DNA of 64,000 nucleotides from assembly GCA_033060915.1 (NCBI GenBank), contig CM065388.1, positions 34,895,001-34,959,000 of the forward strand, read 5' to 3'. The translations under genes and the position numbers were made by a program. Shown one piece after another: positions 10,246-22,291 of this stretch. The notes under the pieces are model-generated. The model was not told the origin of the DNA. It ran no database searches and saw only the letters and a list, made by a program, of their open reading frames with translations. Numbering within the stretch: the stretch's first letter is position 1; each line of letters begins with the position of its first letter. The DNA is from Euryodendron excelsum (Eukaryota; Streptophyta; Magnoliopsida; Ericales; Pentaphylacaceae).

Positions 10246-13200
10246 AGAAGAAAATGAGTTGCAGAAGTGAAAGTACCAACTAAATTATTTGATAAACTCA
10301 TTTCATTTGACTTAGAATCGGAATATGATACTAGTGACTACGACCAAAATATGGTAATATATTAACACCTAAGTGTAAGTGCGACGAAATAGCAAATAAA
10401 ATTCAATAAGAACAGAGTCGATTTATAGAGAACGGTTATTCAAACATGCAAAGTTGGCGTTATAATTCACCCATGGAAAAAACTTAGATATCAACTAAAC
10501 CATGTTAAACATCATATCATTACAATAGCTTCAGTTAGAACCTAAGCTAACCTGTTTGAATTCCACCATGAATAGTACTAATGAAATCTGGACAATTAGT
10601 GTAAAAAAATCAAATATAAACCAAAATAAAATAGTTTGTTTTGAGAGGTTTGATGATTATTGAGCTAGACTTTAAATTAAACTTAATAAAATAGTCTTGG
10701 ATCAAATCGATTTGATCACCTGATTCACTCGAAATTTCAACGGAAGTTTTGTAACTCAAATCATTGGCTTCGTTTTGGAGGTTTTGATTCGGAAGATTAA
10801 GCTATTAGAATAAAAATTCAATAATAATTAAATTTAGAATAATAAAATTAAATTCATAGATTCATACAATCGATTTGTGCAATAACTATACCAAACTAAG
10901 ATTTGTACATAGAAATTACTAAACTTAATCAAGAATTTAAATTTTCTCAAATATTTAGAATTTAATTACCAAGAATTGAAAGATTTTAAAGATAAAACAA
11001 TTAAGACTCAATTACCTTCGTTGACATTCCAAAATTGTTAGATGATCTTCATAATTAGCTCCCAAAATAAAACTAGCTACTCATAGTATTGAAAAAAAAA
11101 AAGATATGGCTTGAAAAATAAAATGATTTCTTAAATAAAAGGATTATTACAACAGAATAATGGCAAAGAAAAGACTGAAAGAAAAAATTAATTGAGTAAA
11201 AAGTTGTTAGCAAACTAATTGAAAATCTTCCCCTAAATAAGAAAATAATTGAAAGTAGCTCCTTCTGGCTTTTTTTCTATGAAGCTCCCCTCTCTTCTTT
11301 CGTCTGCCCCCTTTTATAGCGGAAGATGAGAAGTTTTTTATTCTTTTTTTTTTTCTTCTGTCTTCTTTTTATTGTCTTCTTGTATCCCACAACCAATCAA
11401 TGGCCAAATGGCCTTATCGGCCATTCCACCACCTGCAAACAATAAACATTATAATAGATAAAGTATAATATGTAATATATAAAGTAAAGATAAAATATAA
11501 TATCTTCTTCACGCTCGTGTCAGTTGCTCCACCACCTTGCTTCATTTTGCTTGGTTTTATCTTCAAATTTGTTCGAAAAGTGTAAAACATGAAAAATACT
11601 AAATTTCTATAAAAATGATAAATAATACACCAATAATAACTAACATTAGCCTATAATTAGGGACTTCAATTGTACTTTTAGAGTATAATCACACTCTCTA
11701 ACTAAATTTTTGTTAATCCCTAGCAAATTAATAAACACACTTAAAAAGATAAGCTCCACGAATGTATTTAGCATATGCATCAAGTCTTTAAAACCCTAGG
11801 TTACCCCTAAGACAAGGGGTGTCTCGTGATGGTTTCTAGTGATAGTATCCATAAATATCAAAATGTAGTTTACAAGTGAGGATAATAATGAGAAAGTATT
11901 ACATCACAACACACACATATTCTATAAATCCTACTCATTAATATATAAGCAAGATAAGATCTTAAAACCATATATGAGAGGTTTTTGTGTGCTTGTAATC
12001 ATTATATGATAAGAAAAGTATTACAACATAAAAGTACAGATACATACTTTAAGTTTTGATTCAACCTCACTGGATATTCTCTCAGAAAGAAATAACATAG
12101 GCATCTTACACTGGTTGTGCTTGTAAAAGAGTAAATGTAATGAAAAATCAAAACAGACAATCATAAAGAAAATGACGTGAATATATAAAATGAGAAATGA
12201 TTTGACATAGCTTTATGAAAGAATACTCAATATTAAAATCACACAAGTAACTGATAAGTAATTCTTTATAAAGTGAATAAACAAACAATGTACACATCAA
12301 ATCCTAGAGAACTTTATTCATGTTATAACTTGGTCATGAGGTATATAAGATAGGTAGAACGAAAAGATAAAATGATCAAAATATGTGTGATCAAGGCATA
12401 AATTGATCAATGAATACATAACTTTAATTTTCTTATTTTAATTGATTAAATAGGATTTTTTTTTCCTCTTTTTCTTTCAACAACTAACCTCTTATTCTTT
12501 TTTTCTTTTTCGTACTTCCTTTTTTTTCCTTCAGTTTTTTCTTTTATTTCCTTTGTTGCTAAATTATTTTTTTTTAAATATTGCAAATAGATCGCTCCCT
12601 TTCTCAATTTAACTTGCACAAGTAAAGATACTTGTGTTTTTATATTTAGGGACAAAACTTTAGTAATAATATATGTAGTAAGAGACCAAAAAAAAAAAAA
12701 AAAAAAGGTTTAAAGATTGTTCTAAGGGAATTATGTCAACAAAGAAATCTGTGACTTAAAAGATCAAAGATGGCATCGATTCATTTTTTAAAGTACACAA
12801 TAGTTTAAGATTATAAGAATTCAACATATTCAATTACTGTAGCAATCGAAACAATTGAGTTAAATATAATCATAATGGAGCTATTGAAAGAGTGATGTGA
12901 AAGAAATTCATCAAGAGTAAACGTAAACACTCCAAAAGGCGTTATTGACTTTAAAACTTATTTGGTAAAAATCTCCACTTTTGTAGGATGATTGTACAAT
13001 ATGTAAAAATATTAAACTTATCATGATATGATAATAAGTGATGTAAAATAGCCTCTTTTATGTGTTAAGATAAAATCTTGCAATAGTATTAAAAAGAAAT
13101 AATAAAACAAAAATTATGCTAAGAGGAATGAAAGCATGTTTTAACAAATTCCCAAAATTCAAATTTGCATTTCACATAAAACTATACAAAATTATAAAAG

Positions 13201-13799
13201 ATATGCAAGCCTATTTTGTAGATCTTAAGTGCATTCAAATTGTACACTTTTCGACCTTGCGCATTTTTTTGTTTTTTTATTTTTTATTTTTTTGAAAGAT
13301 AAAAAACATTTGCAAAATAAATGTTAGTCATGTTTATAAATAAAGATAAACACGCAAATAAAACACTTAAACATAACACACCCTAAGAAGAATAATCATT
13401 ACAAAGTCAAGCTAGACTTTTGACATCAAAATCAAGATAGTCTATTGTTTTGGTGATTCCAAGGTATCTTAATACCTTAGCATTTACTCGCCCTTTAATA
13501 ATATCTAGGTAAACCATTTGATTTCTCGACATTAGTGGGTTACTTTCTTTGCAATTTTTATCCACACACATGCGTCTTGCACAACAGTGACACCTACTTA
13601 GTTTCTTTGCTCTTTTCTTACTAACCAGAGTACTACGACCAGTAAGAGATTGAGATTGTTTCTCTTGGAGCTAAACTCTACTCACTATCTTCGCACGGCG
13701 AATTATCTCGCTTCTAATACCAAATAAAAATATCAGGAAAATGCAATATACAAATGTAAGCACTCGACCATTTATATGAGAAGACATGACATTATCCAG
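10246..13799. other. AT-rich non-coding DNA
   Basis: No gene, RNA or complete repeat recognised. It contains poly-A/T runs, including 19 A at 12688-12706, and A/T-rich low-complexity stretches near 11080-11110, 12450-12560 and 13260-13300. The part next to 14063 may hold the unrecognised 3' untranslated region and LTR of the Athila-like element, but I could not match it to any sequence at that element's other end. Confidence 0.5.
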
Positions 13800-14062
13800 T
13801 TCTTTAATGTCTGCTGGTCACAAAGACAAAACTATAGAAATCAAAATAAATAATAGAAAATAACAAACCAAATAACAGAAAAACAAACGTGGCCCTCCCG
13901 TAACTAGATAACAGCTGCGATCGCAAGGCAAAAATGGAAGGGAAAGGGTGGGAGAAAAAAAATGCACGGGGGGGAGGTCCTTTCCCTCCAACTAAAGATA
14001 AACTAGCTACCAAACTAAATAAATAGACTAAACTAACTATACAAACTAATTGAGTGTTGATT

Positions 14063-14552
14063 CTACTCAAGCAATGGTGGATCCATAAAATCCACACTTT
14101 CAATCAAACTTACAAAGTTCTTCAAGTAGGGCTTCAGTCTTTGTCCATTGACTTTAAAAACATTCCCATTGCTGGAATTCTCAATTTCTACCACTTCGTG
14201 TGGTGATACATCTCTTACCAAATAAGGTACAGACCACTTACTCTTCAATTTGCCCGGAAACAAGTATAATTGGGAATTGTAAAGCAATACTTTTTGACTG
14301 ACATAAAAAGACTTAGGAAGGATGTGTTGGTCATGGAATGTTTTCATCTTGGCTTTAGAGATCTTTGCATTCTCATAGGCATTATTTCAAAGTTACTCAA
14401 GTACATTAAGTTGTAGCTTCCTAGTTTGTCCAGCAGCATCTATGTTTTCATTAAATTGACGAATGGCCTAATACAAGAATGTGACATGATTTCCTATACA
14501 CAAGCCTGTAAGGAGAAGCACCTAACACAGTTTTGTAAGTAGTTCTATAAGC
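14063..14552 (-). pseudogene. Integrase C-terminal region (Athila-like)
   Basis: The frame 14347-14063 contains SFYVSQKVLLYNSQLYLFPG and VFKVNGQRLKPYLKNF, the GPY-like C-terminal part of gypsy integrases that binds DNA. It is separated from the catalytic core by a stop at 14555-14553 and a short degraded stretch. The polyprotein end is near 14063. The ORF overlapping at 13804-14103 in another frame is a shadow. Confidence 0.75.
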
Positions 14553-15124
14553 TCAGAGTGTATCTATTAATCTTAAGGACCAATCCTTACAGTTAGGATT
14601 AATAGTTTTCTTAAGAATGTGCTCAATCTCCCGGTTAGCTAATTTAACTTGGCCACTAGTTTGAGGATGATAAGGTGTACTAACCTTGTGAACGACCCTA
14701 TACTTTCGCATTAACATTCCAACGGGTTTATTACAAAAGTAGGTGCTACTATCACTAACGACAGCACGAGGCATACCAAAACGAGAAAAGATATTCTCCT
14801 TTAAGAACATGACCACAATGCAGTGATCATTGGTATGAGAAGGAATGATCTCCACCCATTTAGACACATAGTCAGTGGCCACAAGAATGTAAAGGAATCC
14901 AAACGAACTAGGGAACGGTCCCATGAAATCAATACCCCAATAATTAAATATCTCAAGAGTAAGAATGGAGTTGAGAGGCATCATGTGCCTTCTAGTAAGA
15001 CTTCCTAGTCGTTGACACCTATCACAGGATGTGCAAAAAGTGTGAACATCACAAAACATGGTGGGCCAATATAAACCAGATTGTAGAATCTTTGCAATCG
15101 TCTTTTTTGAACTAAAGTGCCCAC
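14553..15124 (-). pseudogene. Integrase core and zinc-domain half (Athila-like)
   Basis: This segment encodes the Cys-Cys half of the HHCC zinc domain (CTSCDRC, near 15025-15010) followed by the catalytic core, with GIDFMGPFPSSFGFLYILVA and DYVSKWVE (first acidic residue), VVSDSSTYF (second) and STPYHPQTSGQ. Integrase inserts the element's cDNA into the genome. The frame ends in TGA at 14555-14553, where relatives have Trp before AYRT. The His-His half of the zinc domain lies at 20516-20550, on the far side of LTR copy A, which split the domain exactly at the duplicated CCCAC. Confidence 0.85.
15120..15124. repeat. Target-site duplication of LTR copy A, left
   Basis: CCCAC, identical to 20516-20520. 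The pair directly abuts the TG and CA ends of copy A. Confidence 0.9.
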
Positions 15125-15374
15125 TGTAAGCACTCCATTTTTGACCGCTCAGCAGTCTACACTCTGTCCAGACTTGTTTTCAAGTCATTTTGGACATATT
15201 CCAATCGAATCCAATCCTCTAGTCCAAATTTCATCTTTCCATCGCTTCGCGGGCCTGTCAGGCCCAAATAGAGGCAAAATGACCAAAATGCCCTTAGGGG
15301 CATTATCCTTTCTTATTCCAATTCCAATCCCCCTTTCGAGACAGTTTATTCCTCGAGACGGTCCAAATAGTTAA

Positions 15375-16125
15375 ACTACTCACCAAACCGTCAGAGTGGC
15401 GGAAACACTCACAAAACCGTCAGAGTGGCGGAAACACTCACAAAACTGTTAGGGCGGCGGAAACACTCACAAAACCGTCAGAGTGGCGGAAACACTCATA
15501 ACACCGTTAGAGTGGCGGAAACACTCAAAACCCAGGCACTTCTTTTCGGAGTCGGTAAGACCCCTTTCCAATCCCTCTCTCGAGATAGTTTATTCCTCGA
15601 GACGGTTCCAATCCAGGCACGTCTCTTTGGAGACGATAAGACCCCTTTCCAATCCCTCTCTCGAGACAGTTTATTCCTCGAGACGGTCCGAGTAGCAAAA
15701 CTACTCATAAAACCGTTAGAGTAGCGGAAATACTCACAGAACCGTTAGAGTAGCAGAAATACTCATAAAACCGTTAGAGTAGCGAAAATACTCACAGAAT
15801 CGTTAGAGTAGCGGAAATACTCACAGACCCGTTAGAGTAGCGGAAATACTCACAGAACCGTTAGAGTAGCGAAAATACTCACAGACCCGTTAGAGTAGCG
15901 GAAGTACTCACAGAACCGTTAGAGTAGCGGAAGTACTCACAGAGCCGTTAGAGTAGCGAAAGTACTCACAGAACCGTTAGAGTAGCGGAAATACTCACAG
16001 AACCGTTAGAGTAGCGGAAATACTCTCAAATCGTCAACTCCGTCCAAGTAGCGAAAATACTCAACCCCGTCCGAGTAGCGGAAATACTCAACCCCGTCCG
16101 AGTGGCGGAAACACTCAAAACCTAG
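15375..16125 (+). repeat. 29-bp minisatellite array in LTR copy A
   Basis: About 20 units of a 29-bp repeat of the type CCGTTAGAGTAGCGGAAATA followed by CTCACAGAA (period confirmed at 15712, 15741, 15770). The array is interrupted near 15545-15690 by a duplicated segment containing CCCTCTCTCGAGA and TTTATTCCTCGAGACGGT. Units before the interruption read GAGTGGCGGAAACACTC, units after it GAGTAGCGGAAATACTC, so two subtypes expanded separately. Short ORFs here are repeat artefacts. Confidence 0.9.
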
Positions 16126-16905
16126 GTCAATACCCATGCTTGTTAGCTCACTTCGGTGAAAAATAACCAGACTACCCTTAGGGCCTTTTCCGAGACTTTG
16201 CGGTCAAGATGACCATTTTGTCCCTAAGTATCCGAATGCCCCGAGAATACTTTTTATAGTGTTCTCGACCTTCTTTTATCTTTCCGGACCATTCCGAGTC
16301 AGTTCCGGCCAACCCGGTACAAAATGACCGTTTTGCCCCTAAAGGGCCGGTCTCCTTCTTCGACCACACCGGCTCTGGGTATCAAACCGGTAATGTCCCG
16401 AGAATACTTTTTATAGTGTTCTCGACCTTCCTTTACCTTTCCGGACCATTCCGAGTCAGTTCCGGCAAATCCGGTATAAAATGACTGTTTTGCCCCTAGT
16501 GGGCCGGTCTCCATTTTCGACCACGCCGGCCCTGGGAATCAAACCGGCAACCTCTGGGAACATTCTAAATAATGTTTCCAGATCCCAAGTCTTCTTTCGG
16601 GACAGTTTGAGTCTGTCCCGGCAGTTTTCCGGTCCGATTGACCGTTTTGCCCCTAAAGGCTCGGTCAACCTTTTCGACACATCCAATCCTCACTTTTCAA
16701 GTCAAATACCTCCAGGACACTATTTTAAGTGTTCCTGTTCCTTTCTGGCCTTCCGGGTCACTCCCGGCTCTTTCAAATCATTCCCGGACTTTTCGGAGTC
16801 ATTCCTAGTGAAGCCAGGCTAAAGTTTACATGGTAGTCACTAGTACAGGCGCCCAAATCTAGTCAAAGATACGTTGCTTGCCGACCTTAATTGTTTCCTA
16901 AATGG

Positions 16906-16969
16906 CTGGCGCCACTGCTAGTGGCGCCAGTATAAATTTTGCCCTGGCGCCACTGCAACAGGCGCCAGG
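16906..16969 (+). promoter_or_regulatory. Paired GGCGCC palindromes upstream of the LTR TATA box
   Basis: Two hairpin-capable inverted repeats. The first (16906-16930) has perfect 11-bp arms CTGGCGCCACT / AGTGGCGCCAG around a 3-nt loop, followed directly by TATAAATTTT. The second (16943-16969) has 9-bp arms CCTGGCGCC / GGCGCCAGG. They end about 12 bp before the main TATA box. Copy B has a similar GGCGCC pair at the same place (about 49252-49290). A role as promoter-proximal binding sites or as an RNA/DNA hairpin is inference. Confidence 0.6.
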
Positions 16970-16981
16970 CTTGTCCAACTT

Positions 16982-16990
16982 CTATAAATA
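16982..16990 (+). promoter_or_regulatory. TATA box of LTR copy A
   Basis: CTATAAATA at a position matched in copy B (CTATAAATA, 49222-49214 minus), copy C (CTATAAATATAGG, near 43430-43418 minus) and, weaker, copy D (ACAAATATAAG near 58147-58157). Placed here it puts U3 at about 1.9 kb. Confidence 0.8.
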
Positions 16991-17549
16991 CAGAGCCTCG
17001 ATCAACGTGAAAGGGGTCTGGAAACTTAACCTAAAAATCACACAATTCGATACACAGAGCTCGAGCACCTCCAAAAACCCTAGCCTCCCTAGGTTTTCCA
17101 AACCCTAGCCACTATACACAAACCCTAGCCTCCTATACGCTCATACACACCCCTATACACTCATACACTAGCCTTCAACCACTCTCTCTAGACTTGAAGA
17201 GCAGCCATCCAAAGTTTGAAGACAACCCTTGAAGACTGAAGGGTGAAGATCAAGACCGAAGATCGAAGACCGAAGACTGCACGGCGCGCAAAATAAGCAA
17301 GAAACAAGGTAGGCTCCCTATTTAATTTTCTACACTTTCCCCCTCTCTCTTCTCTCTCCAACCCACTTGGGTTTTCTCTATTTTAATCCCCCATATCTTT
17401 CCCCCCCTTTCTTTGCATGCTTGAAACAAGGGGATTCCCGGTCCATGTGTAGGATTGGACTATGGGAGAGTTACCGTGTCGGGGGCTTTCTTCTAGTCTA
17501 ACCAAAGACCACGTGGGTCCGGCCCCCCTTGATTATGTGGTGAAGCCTT

Positions 17550-20030
17550 AACCTTGTATGTTCATGACCCCAAATTGCATTGTGCATATCATAGTCTTGC
17601 ATCTTCCAAAATTCGTTTTCAAAAAGTTGTTTTCAAAAATCGTTTTCGAACTTGTTTTCAAAATTGCATCAAAAGCTCTTTCTCAAAAACATGTTTTCAA
17701 AATCACAATCCTAGGGTGATTCTAGCCTTTCCATGGCTAGGGTTGTTTTAGGAAAGTGTTATATTAAAAGTGGCCTTTTGGTCTATATTTTCAAACCTTG
17801 TTTTCAAAACCGCTTTTTTAAAGTGGTTCTAGCCTTCTTATGGTTAGAATTGCTTTAGGAAAGTGAGATGTTTTTACACCTTCTAAAAACTCTAAAATCT
17901 CTTCCTAAAAATCTCTTTTTCAATATACTTTCCTAAAACTCCCCTCTTCAAAATTGATTTCAAAAACTCCCTTTCAAAATCTCTTTTTCAAAACTCTCTT
18001 TTTCAACTCCTTTCCAAAACTTTCTTTCCTCAAAATTCACTTTCTAAAAACACTCCCTAAAAATCTTTCTAAAAACTCTCCTCCCGGAATCTTCCTTCTA
18101 GAAATTCCCCTATAGGATTTTCTTTCTAAACTCTACGATTCCAAAAACATGCTTTCCAAAAAACTCCTCCCTAGGATTCCCTTATAGAAAACCTTCGTTT
18201 CCAAAAACGTGTTTTCCAAAGAAAACTCTTTCCTTAGAGCCCAAACCAAACCCCAGCACCCATAATTAGGAAACCCTAGTTTTCTTTCCAAAAACATGAT
18301 TTTCAAACTTTGCCCCAAACCTAGGTTTCCAAAATCTTTTGTTTTCTATATCAAAACTATACATGTTTTCAAAACCTATTTTCCACGTCGAAACTATAAT
18401 TTTCCAAACCTAGGGTTTCTAGAATCCCCCTTTCCAAATCCTTGTCAAATCCTATCTTCCCTTTAGGAAACCAAATCAAATCTACCCGTTTAGGAAACTA
18501 GATCCTATCCTCCGTTTTTGGAAACAAAATCAAACCTTTCTCCTTTAGAAACCCAAATCCAATCCCTCCTAATCCCAAACCTTTCTTAATTCAATTCCTT
18601 CCTAAGCCATAAGTTTCCTAAACCCAAACTTTAAATCTTTCCTTAAGTTTCAAAATCCAACTCTTTCCTAATTCGAATCCTTCCTAAACTCCCACTTTCT
18701 TAAACCTTAAGTTTCCAAAACTTGAACATAAAAATCTTTCTTAAACTTTAAAACTCAACTTTTAAATCTTTCCTAGTTCAACCCTTTCCTAATTCTACCA
18801 TTTTCCAAAATCTTTTTCAAATCTAAGTTTTCAAACCTTTCCTAAACTCAAACTTTTCCTAATTTCAAGATTTTCTAAAACTCTAAAACTTTCTAAATCC
18901 TAAACTTTCCAAATTTCAAATCTTTTCAAATCCAAGGTTTCCTAAATTCAAAACTTTCTTAAGTTAAATCTTTCTAAACTTCCAAGCTTTCTAAATTCTA
19001 AACTTTCCAAAACTCCAACATCTTTCCAAATCCAAAACTTTCTATTTTCAAAACTTCCTTATTTTCAAAACCTTTCCTTCTTCAAAACTTTCCTTGAAAT
19101 GAAGCTTTCTTAATTCAAAACTTTCCCTTTCTTAATTCAAACACTTCCTAAGTTGAAAACTTTCCTTTTTCAAACCTTTCCTAAAACGAATTTTTTCTTA
19201 TTTTCAAAACTTCCTTGCTTTCAAAGCTTTCCAAATTCAAAACTTCCCTATTTCAAAACATTTCTAAAATCAAAACTTTCCGATTTTCAAAATTTTCCTA
19301 ATTTGGGAACTTTCCTAATCTGAAAACCTTTCCTTTTTCGAAAACTTGCCTAAACCTAAAACTTTCCTAATTTCAAAACTTTCCGAAAATGAAACCTTCC
19401 TAAAACGGACCTTTCCTAATTCGAATATTTTCTAAAATCCAATCTTTCTAAATCTTCCAAATCCAACATTCCAGTCCAATCTTTCTTAATCTCAAGTCTT
19501 CTCTAGGTCTCCAATCTTTCCTAAGTCTAGGTTTCCTAAACCTCCATCTTTCCAAAACCAAGTCTTTCCAAAATCAATCTTTTCCAAAATTTCAATTTCC
19601 AATCTCCTCTTCTAATCTCAAATCAAATCCAATTTTCAATTCAATCTCTTTTCAAATCAAACCTTCTATTTTCAATCGGACTCCGGTCCGAACTACGACT
19701 GACCTGATTCCCCTAAAGGGATACGTAGGCAACCTTCATAGGTGCGGTCACAATATTTTTCAAACTTTCAATTCCACCCTCATGGGTGTGGTTTCAAAAT
19801 TCTTTCCAAATCTCAAATTCCAATCTATTTTCAAAATTCCAATTTCAAAATTTCTATTTTCAAATTCCTATTTCCAAATTTTCAACTTTTTCAAATTCAA
19901 TTCCATCTCTTCAAATTTATTTTCAAATTAAAGCAATTTCTTTTTTTAAATCTATTTTTCAATTCTTTTCTATTGCTTGCATTTCATGCATCATATTTTT
20001 CAAACATTATTTTTCAAAGTGAATAGGGTT
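17550..20030 (+). repeat. G-depleted low-complexity transcribed part of LTR copy A
   Basis: About 2.5 kb built from variations on AAAACTTTCCTAA and TTTTCAAAAC, with very little G on the LTR sense strand. Copy B shows the complementary pattern on the plus strand (GGAAAGTTTTGAATTAGG), as expected for its opposite orientation, so the bias follows the element and not the chromosome. No ORF is supported. Confidence 0.85.
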
Positions 20031-20515
20031 GAGCACATGTTGGTTGAAGACTCTCATAGGTGAATCTAGGGTAGATTGACATGTAGGTACCGAAAGGGCG
20101 GGGTAGGGTGATAGCTTAGTGCGTCTTCCCTACATGTAACCAACCTCCGAACCTAGATCACTGTTTTCAAAGACCAAAAAGGAGTTATTTTTCAAAAAAG
20201 GGCTAAATGTTTTCCAAAGGTTGCCAAACAACCTGTTTTCCTAAAAAACCCTCTTTTAAGGATGTTTTCCAAAATTGTTTTTCAAAAACCCTAAGTGTAG
20301 TTTTCGGATTATGCTTAGTTTTAGGTGACCTAACTCACCTTAATCAAGTTAGGTGGCGACTCCGAATCTTTTTCAAAAAGCCCTTTATTCAAACCTGTTT
20401 TCAATTCAAACATAGTCGCACTCATTCTTTTAGGAGGGTGAGTTCTAACGAGAGAGTACAGCATTTTTCCCGCTTGGGTGAGTATTCCTCGAGTGCGAAA
20501 AATCTGGGCACGACA

Positions 20516-20520
20516 CCCAC
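20516..20520. repeat. Target-site duplication of LTR copy A, right
   Basis: CCCAC, matching 15120-15124. Confidence 0.9.
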
Positions 20521-20550
20521 CACAAGTATAGGAGTGACAGAACTCCATGA
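20516..20550 (-). pseudogene. Integrase zinc-domain His-side fragment (Athila-like)
   Basis: Encodes EFCHSYTCGG on the minus strand, the first half of the HHCC zinc-binding domain. It is contiguous with the fragment ending at 15124 once copy A and one CCCAC are discounted. Confidence 0.75.
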
Positions 20551-21173
20551 CAGATTGAAACTCAGTGTTGGGGATAGACCGATGAATTATCTATTCAGGA
20601 AAATACTTAAATAAGTACAAATCGTCCCAAAAGAAATACCTCATTGATAAGGAGAGTATCTTCGGATTCCTCATCAGTAGGGAGCAATCACAAATGTTCA
20701 GCAACTATATTCTCTACCCCTTTCTTGTCTAAAATTTTAATGTGGAACTCTTGTATCAAAATAATCCAACGGATGAGGCATGGCTTTGCATCAGGCTTAG
20801 TTAACAAGTACTTTAGGACATAATGGTCAGTATATATGATGACTAATGACCCAACCAAGTATTATCGAAACTTATCTAATGCAAAAACGACAGCAAGGAG
20901 TTCTTTTTTAGTTGTGGTATAGTTCAATTAGGCTTCATTCAAGGCTTTTCTTGCATAATAGATAACATAGGGTTTATTGTCCACTCTCTGCCCTAAAACT
21001 AGCATCACACATCAACTCAAAAGGTGATGACCAATCAAGTAACCGAATGATAGGTGTAGTTGTCAACAGTTCTTTAAGCTTGTCAAAAGCTTCTTGACAT
21101 TCAAGCGTCTATTCAAATGAAACATCTTTTGACAATAGATGACACATTGGACTAGAGATGGCACTAAATCCTG
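20551..21173 (-). pseudogene. RNase H region (Athila-like), heavily decayed
   Basis: Readable pieces include the RT-RNase H connection (LECQEAFDKLKELLTTTPII, near 21100-21045) and FELMCDAS, where the Asp is the first catalytic residue of RNase H. The rest holds many stops and frameshifts. RNase H removes the RNA strand during reverse transcription. One stop (21111-21109, in FE*TLECQ) sits where a Trp is expected. Confidence 0.7.
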
Positions 21174-22270
21174 CTATGAATCGTCGGTAGAAACCAGCAT
21201 GCCCAAGGAAAGATTGAATATTTTCATAGTTCTAGGGGTAGATAGTTTTTGAATAAGTTCAACCTTGGCTTTATCTACCTCAATCCCCTTACTAGACATA
21301 ATGTGTCTGAGCACTATACCTTGTGTCACCATGAAGTGACACTTTTCGTAATTTAAGACATGGTTAATTTTCTCACATCTTTCTAACACTTTCTCGAGGT
21401 GTTCTAAACAACTCTAATAGGTATCTCCATACACAGAAAAATCATCAATGAAAACCTGCAAGAATCTCTCCACCATATCACTAAAGATACTTATCATGCA
21501 CCTTTGAAAGGTGCCGGTGCATTGCACAAGCCAAAGGGTATTCTTCTGCAACATGAGTACCAATAGGACATGTGAAAGTCGTTTATCCTGATCTTCTAGG
21601 GCAATTTTAATTTGATTGTACCAAGAGTACCCATCTAAAAAATAGTAAAATGCTTGTCTTGCCACTCGTTCTAAGACTTGGTCCAAGAATGGGAGTGGGA
21701 AATGGTCTTTTCTAGTAACAACATTCAGTCGACGGTAATCAATGCACATGCGCACCCAGTTTGAATCTTAGTGGGTACTATTTCATTTTTCTCATTTTGA
21801 ATTACCATGACTTTAGATTTCTTAGGAATAACTTGAGTTGGACTAACCTACTTTGAATCAGAGATGGGGTATATGATACCAGTATTGAGAAACTTCAGTA
21901 CTTCTCATCTCACAATTTCTTTTATGTTGGGATTTAAACACCTTTGCATTTGATGCACCGATTTAGACTATTCCTCAAGATATATGCGATGTGTGCATAC
22001 AAGAGAAGTAATACCGTGAAAGTCTGTAATGGTCCAACCTAAGACTTTTCTATAATTCTTTAGCACTTTGACAATGCTCTTCTCTTGGCCTTTAGATAGA
22101 CTAGAGGATATAACAACATGATAAGACTCATCTTTACCAAAGAATACATACTTCAATGTAGATGGAAAAAGTTTTCTTTCCGGAGTGGGTGTTTTTTGTT
22201 GAGAAGGGATAGGCTTTATGACACTAGGAATTAGAGGCTCAAATGATGGGGTCCAGTGACCCATTTGCAT
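21174..22270 (-). pseudogene. Reverse transcriptase (Athila-like Ty3/gypsy)
   Basis: The upstream frame 22270-21968 carries the pre-RT linker (FPSTLKYVFFGKDESYHVVI and KVLGWTITDFHGITS). The RT core 21755-21414 contains CIDYRRLN, DHFPLPFLDQVLER, the GYSWYNQI motif and the catalytic block FIDDFSVYG. The next frame, 21389-21174, has CEKINHVLNYEKCHFMV and GIVLRHIMSSKGIEVDKAK, the RT thumb. A missing base just before RMCIDYR puts the upstream palm strands out of frame, and further frameshifts split the unit into three readable parts. The Asp-Asp pair is intact. Confidence 0.85.
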
Positions 22271-22291
22271 ACATTTTTCTCTCGGTATCCT

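Larger units (their letters stand above)
15125..20515 (+). mobile_element. Giant solo LTR, copy A (Ogre/Tat-like)
   Basis: A 5,391-bp unit starting TGTAAGCACTCCATTTTTGA and ending GGGCACGACA, with a perfect 5-bp target duplication CCCAC. It encodes no protein and has no internal domain, so it is best read as a solo LTR left by LTR-LTR recombination. Parts in order: short 5' block; 29-bp minisatellite (15375-16125); two ~157-bp tandem copies (near 16241 and 16398) rich in CCGG; GGCGCC palindromes (16906-16969); TATA box (16982-16990); then a 3.5-kb transcribed part, most of it depleted in G; and a 3' block with GATACGTAGGCAACC and GGTGGCGACTCCG. Three more copies (B, C, D) and a fragment (E) occur in this window. 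LTRs this long are known in Ogre/Tat gypsy elements; that family link is inference. Confidence 0.85.

Noticed and set aside
15425..15724. Overlapping ORFs on both strands (15425-15724, 15483-15695, 15496-15708)
   Set aside because: They read through the 29-bp repeat and its duplicated spacer in several frames; no protein is implied.
19742..20026. Phe/Gln/Ile-rich ORFs in LTR copy A
   Set aside because: Produced by the low-complexity TTTCAAAATTCC tract; no codon structure and not kept in other copies.
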